The notes beneath the pieces are model-generated. The model saw nothing but the letters and a program-made list of their open reading frames with translations, had not been told where the DNA came from and did no database searches. Shown here one piece after another: positions 59,253-64,000 of a stretch of 64,000 bases of DNA. The stretch comes from Crocodylus rhombifer (Eukaryota; Chordata; Crocodylia; Crocodylidae), in contig JAVSML010024569.1 of the NCBI GenBank assembly GCA_038503035.1, positions 372,001-436,000 on the forward strand, written 5' to 3'. Made by a program: the position numbers and the translations under genes. Numbering within the stretch: position 1 is the stretch's first letter; each line of letters opens with the position of its first letter.

Positions 59253-60063
59253 ATGATGATCATGGCCACCTGGGACAGTGTCAGGGAGATCTGTCAAGCT
59301 TGCCTCATGCGTACAGCAGCAGACGATAGTGATGCTGGTGCCCTTATCTGTGGAAGGTTCCTGGCCATTGCTGTATGGAAGCTAATGGGCCCAGACAACC
59401 TCTGTTCCATAGCAAGCCATTTTGGCATTGGCAAGCTAACAGCTGGAGATAGCGTGGGAGATGCATCGAGTGATCCAACAGATGAGGCCTTGTGCATCCT
59501 ATGCCGTGCCGACCCACAGGAATTCGTGGACAAGTTTGCCAACCTGGGGTTCCCCGTCTGCTGGGGCCATCGATGGCATACACATCACTGTCCTTTCCCC
59601 TGAGCACTGTGGCAGTGACAAAATCATCCAAAAGGACTGCTCAATTGTACTTCAGGTAGCTGTGGACCACCACAGCCATTTTATGCATGTAAATGCCAGC
59701 TGGTCAAACAACATGAACAAGGTATTTAGGAGCTCCCGCCTCCCCAAACTGAGAGTTTGCTCCATTGTGTGCCTGGCATCCATGCTGAAGGTCTGACTGT
59801 ACCCCTGCTACTAATCTGGGACCTTGCCTTCACACTGCACCCGTGGCTGATAAAGCTTTCACAAGGATCCCGAATGCCTGGAAGGAACTGTTCAACTACT
59901 AGCTCAACAGCTGTACAATTGCTTTGTGCTTTCAAGCATCTTGAGGCTCACTGAAGGTGCCTGAGGACATGCATAGATGCCAGTGAGTGCAACATGACCT
60001 AGTTTGTGGTTTCTGCATGTATGCTGCACAGCATCTGTGGGGCCAAGGGGGGAGCCCCTGCCT
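59253..60063 (+). pseudogene. Decayed PIF/Harbinger-type DDE transposase
   Basis: The translated fragments follow HARBI1-like transposases in order. In frame A comes a helix-turn-helix-like FLAIAVWKLMGPDNL, ASHFGIGKLTAGDSVGDA and DKFANLGFP. In frame B comes the first catalytic Asp in AGAIDGIHITVLSPEH and a block with VAVDHHSHFMHVNASW and KVFRSSRLPKL. Back in frame A come GIHAEGLTVPLLL, then IWDLAFTLHPWLIKL (second Asp region), then CAFKHLEAH, and a C-terminal SACMLHSICGAKGG. Frameshifts near 59557 and 59757 compensate each other, with stops at 59952 and 59998. The third catalytic Glu (VECAFGRL in the family) appears replaced by Leu. It cannot encode an active enzyme. The name rests on family motifs known to me. 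Confidence 0.82.
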
Positions 60064-63000
60064 GAGCCTCTACCAATAAAGACAGAGCAGCCCCCAGCTC
60101 CTACAGGTGCAATACCTGTAAATTCTCAGATGGAGGCTGGTTGCCTGGAACTGCATGTGCAAGACATGCTGACTGACCAGGTTCTGGGCTGATGATCAGA
60201 ACAATGAGTTATAGAATGATATCACATTTGCTAATTAAACACTACCATCTAAACTGTTGTGTGGGCAGGAGGGCATCAAGGTGGGGGAAAGCATACAGGG
60301 TGGGCAAGTTAAGGTGTGGAAATGTTCACCTGGGTACTTGAGCTGAACTCCTGGCGATGCGGAAAGGGGGAGTGAAGAGAGGCGATGAGAGCTTAGGATG
60401 TGTGAGCTCTCCATGAGCTCCATTGAGGTATTGGTGGCTAGTGGGTACTGAGTTACTCTGAGGTATGGGAAGAGTGGGAGGGAAGGGAACTGGTTGGGCT
60501 GTATGAGGATCGTGGACTCCTCTGGACCCAGATGGGGGGTCAGGCGAGGGAGGTAAACGGGAATGGAGGAACAGTTTTAGCTGGCTGAACATAGCCGTGC
60601 TGCCCTGTGACTTCCCTCCTCTTCCTCCTCCCCCCCCTGGAGGGAGGGAAGGAAACAGATGGTGCTGGGACAGACAGGGCAATACATTGAGCAGCCATTT
60701 TTTTGGTACTTTTTATGCCCCCAAGACTCCTGCCCCATATGTACAGTGAATACTACCACCCTAGTTTTAATAGAAAGAATGTTTATTAAACAGCACAACA
60801 GAAGTGTTAACAAAACAACCCAATGGAATAACTAAACCAATGCAGTGCTTAAAAAAAAAAAAAAAAAAGTGACTCTATAAACCAACCCCCTATAAATAGA
60901 ACACGGTATGTTCCTAGTCGGTAGTAGTCTTTGCTGGAAAATTGTTCAGGCCTGGTATATGCCTGTCTGAAGGCTAGGGGTGTTTACTCCTGCTGTGTGG
61001 GACCCCTAAGGGATGGTGAAGTCTTGGTGGCAACATGTGCCCCCAGGGCCACTGGATGGTCCCACTTATCCTGCACTAAACTGCAGGATGACAGAGAACT
61101 GCAAGGATGCCCTGTCTGCAGGTTCAAGGCAGACAGGAAGCAGTCTATGGACTCCTGCTTAACCCTCAGGCTCCATAAGCATCTCATTTTATATGCTTAC
61201 CAATGGTCTTTGCAATATTTAACATGCATGACTTGAGAATGCAAAGGAAGCAGGCCTCCTTCTCCCCATTCCTGCTGTCTTTAGGGGTTTGGCAAACTAC
61301 TGCTGTGAAGAGCTCATCATTGGATGAAGGATCTTGGGTGGGGGGCCTGTTGCTTCTGCCCCCCCCCAAATCCATCCTCTTTTATGAAATAGCACTGGAC
61401 TATGTGAACTGAGTTTGCTAGGATGCAGGACCAGGGGAAGCTCAGACTGACTTTGGGGGCCAGCATCAGCATTTGGAAGAGTCCTGGACAGCACAGCCGA
61501 TGCTGGAACTGCTTGTGACAAGGAGACCTAAACTGCCATGGTGGTCTGCACCAGCAGACCAAGCAGCTGACCTGCTGTTTTCCTTGCTTGCTGGCTTGCA
61601 ATGTATTGCTGGCAGTAAAGTATCTTTATCCAACCCCAAGAGGTTGTTTGCATGGGAGTGAAGGCCACACCTGCTGCTTTCATAGGGCAGGAGCCAAAGC
61701 AGGAAGCTGAAGGTACTGGGAAAGGTGATGCTGCACTGTAGTAGTAGTCCATTGTCCTAACATCTGGGCATAAAGGCAGGACTAGTTCCTCATTTTGAGT
61801 TCTGGATGTGAGGCCTGGCACAGCAGGCCTCACGTAACTATCAGGATTGTACCGAGGTCTGGGCAGGGGGGTTGTGGTGTGTCATGCTCAGCACCCCTGT
61901 GCATTGTGGTATTCAATAGAAAATGTTTTTCATTTGTTACAATAGGACCATAATTGTACAATATGATAATGACTTTTAAGTGATAAACAATGAGGCTTTC
62001 TGGCCCCCTAGAAAAGCTCAAAGCAATCTGAAGTAATAGCTAAGGATTAGCATTTGACATTAATTGCTCACTCTTCTCCCTTGCGGACTTGCTTAGAGGC
62101 CCAGGAACCAGTCCCTTCCCTGTAATGATGAATTCCTTATAGAAGAGACTATTGCAATGTTTCAAAACAGAGCAATCTTCTGTAACTTCTGTCTGCACTG
62201 CCTGCCAGCCTCTCCCTGTTTTAAGAATGGGAGGGGGGAAAGGGAGCGCAGGGAGTTTGCTCTGGGTTCCCTTCAGCCCCCGATGGAGAGTGGGGCAGGT
62301 ATACTAGGTAAAGAAATTTTCCACCCACCCTACCCTCCAGTACCAGCTGAGGAACCTCTAGAACAAGTTCCCTCTATTTGGTCAGTTGTCTTCTGTTACT
62401 CTACCATGCTATTTTTCCTGTGCAATCCCAATGTGTTTTTATCTGTCTTTCTCTCTCACTTGGCCCTGGACCTCTGCCCTTCATTTTATCTCTGATTTCT
62501 GGGTCTCTTTCCCATGTTACTATTTCCTCTTCTTTCTACTCCCCATTCAGCCCATATTCCTCTTCTACCTCAGGAGTTTCTTCTGTCTTTCTCTAATGTC
62601 CTTGTCACTAACTTGTTTATCTTATGGTGCCTCTTCCGCCTCCTGCCTCATGAGGTTATATAGCTGGAGTTCAGATCTCCTTTTGTGTCTTTTACCCTCC
62701 CCTCACTGAAGCTTTGAAGCCAAGCAGAATGTAAAAGGCACTGGAGCCATCTTACATTGCAACTGGTTGTTCTCCCTCAAGGGCACATTAGCCTTTTCAC
62801 GCTATGTTGCAGTGAAAGACAGGAGCAAAGATCAGAGTAGCTGGTAATAGCTGCCAGCTGTAGAGAGACACAGTAATAACCAAGTCTCCGGGGTCACAGT
62901 TGGAGAGTCAGGGCTTTAATTCAATGCATCTCTTTCTGACAGCTACACGTGAGACTGATCTGGAGCTCTGGCTGAGGCTGGAGTTGTATCCAGGAGCTCC

Positions 63001-64000
63001 CATGAGTCCTCCAGTACCTTGCAAGAGAACAGCTTGGTACTTGCTTAGAGCAGAGCATGCCAACTGCAGGATCACCAGCACCACTTCCTGAAGCAGCTGT
63101 TTTTCTGGTGGGTTTTTTTTTTTAATTTTCATCTCTCGTCAGCCTTTGTCATGTAAGATATGACAAGGCCCCACAACCAGGGATGCAGGAAATCTTGTCT
63201 GTCTATATTATATGTACCTGGGTTTATGCTATGAGGGTAATCATGCCTTAGTATGAATGAGCTGGCATTAAACAAACAGTTCCTTGATAAGCCCACTAGG
63301 GCCAACATATTTTGGCAACTTTAAAGTTCAGTTAGTTTTTGGACGAGAAAGGAACCCTTAAGGAATCTGCCATTTGCTGAAGTTTCTGATGGAAGATGTC
63401 TTCATTTAATTTTCTGCTTTCACTCAACTACTGGCAGTGTAACTGTAGTCTCTGTTATTGAGTCCGTTTTATAGCCGATAGAGCTAACTTTGATCTAACG
63501 GTCAAATAGCACAGAATGGATAGGTCACCTGGAAATCCACTGGAGCCTAATTAACAAGTATGTAAAGTACTTGGCTTTTGGAATAATAATTATTTAGAAA
63601 AAAAAGTCTTTGCTCTTAATTAATCAAGTTCAGAGCATACTTTGGTAACAACTGCAAGAGTGCGTTAGTCCGAGTTGAATGCCACCTGGGAAGGATGCCT
63701 GAAAACTAATGCTGCCTCCATTCACTTTTGTATGTTCAGAAGTGAACAGGTGCAGGATAATAGAAAATTCAACTATTTCCAGCCCAAACACTAACATTTT
63801 AGTAAAATTAGAACAATTGGAATCAGAGTCTTCTAACAGGTGGATCTGTTATAACCTTTATAATAGAGGCTATGCCACCAGTAGATTATAGACAATTTAA
63901 TTATATGAGAGAGAGAACTAGCAGAGGTGTAATGCTAGTTGTAGCCCTAGTGAAGAGTTAAAATTAGGTCAGAGCTGAAATTAGGTTGCTTAGGAAACAA
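60064..64000. other. Downstream intergenic DNA, possibly part of the Harbinger element at first
   Basis: The first 1.8 kb is GC-richer and may include the non-transposase part of the element (related elements carry a second, Myb-like gene), but I recognise no Myb motif on either strand. An A run lies at 60850-60867. A pyrimidine-rich stretch fills 62440-62700. From about 62900 the DNA is AT-rich and unremarkable. No host exon was recognised. Confidence 0.5.
60850..60867 (+). repeat. (A)18 run
   Basis: An uninterrupted A run after TGCAGTGCTT. It could be the tail of a retro-inserted sequence, but no parent was recognised. Confidence 0.8.

Noticed and set aside
58455..61900. Full-length Harbinger element with defined termini
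   Set aside because: A candidate left end at 58460 resembles the MITE termini, but I could not find a matching inverted right end, so only the transposase remnant is called with confidence.
42100..64000. Search for exons of a neighbouring gene (ALCAM lies on the 3' side of CBLB in human)
   Set aside because: No frame on either strand resembles an ALCAM or other host exon. A UTR would not be recognisable by eye.

Overview
The window is vertebrate nuclear DNA. It carries the 3' half of one protein-coding gene on the + strand, split by introns, followed by repeat-rich intergenic DNA. The gene is recognisable as CBLB, the RING E3 ubiquitin ligase Cbl-b. Nine exons (1147-38077) join in frame to 1524 nt, which is 507 codons plus stop. 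They encode the part after the RING domain: the proline-rich region, tyrosine motifs for SH2 binding, a CIN85-type SH3-binding motif and the C-terminal UBA domain. The N-terminal TKB and RING exons lie upstream of base 1. The protein differs from the human sequence at many positions. Together with abundant CR1 LINE fragments on the minus strand, old MIR/L2-like pieces, hAT and PIF/Harbinger DNA transposons and many fold-back MITEs, this suggests a sauropsid. A crocodilian is most likely and a turtle is possible. This placement is inferred from repeat style, not from a search.

Layout: 1-1146 is the end of an upstream intron. The nine exons are separated by introns of 2451, 4149, 9617, 4961, 120, 1431, 5819 and 6859 bp. 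The stop codon is at 38075-38077. It is followed by AT-rich DNA with AATAAA signals at 38788 and 39034, a likely long 3' UTR reaching perhaps to about 42.1 kb. From about 42.1 kb to the end I see no host gene. That stretch holds fold-back MITEs (42.7, 56.0 kb), a TIR MITE (51.9 kb), CR1 pieces (45.2, 55.8-56.6 kb), dispersed repeat pairs (48.4/50.1 and 51.25/56.0 kb), and a decayed PIF/Harbinger transposase (59.25-60.06 kb).

How the parts work together: the exons encode the adaptor-docking tail of Cbl-b. The YDVP and YKIP motifs fit CRK/CRKL SH2 domains, the polyproline runs and the PxxxPR motif fit SH3 partners, and the UBA domain binds ubiquitin. Exons 6, 7 and 8 of the window are all phase 1-1, and exons 6 and 8 look like an ancient exon duplication.

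I found no new enzymatic or defence system. The most interesting signals are structural: nested and paired fold-back elements, a perfect 40-bp palindrome, a 62-bp near-identical pair that crosses an apparent transposon/CR1 boundary, and lineage differences in the CBLB exon ends.
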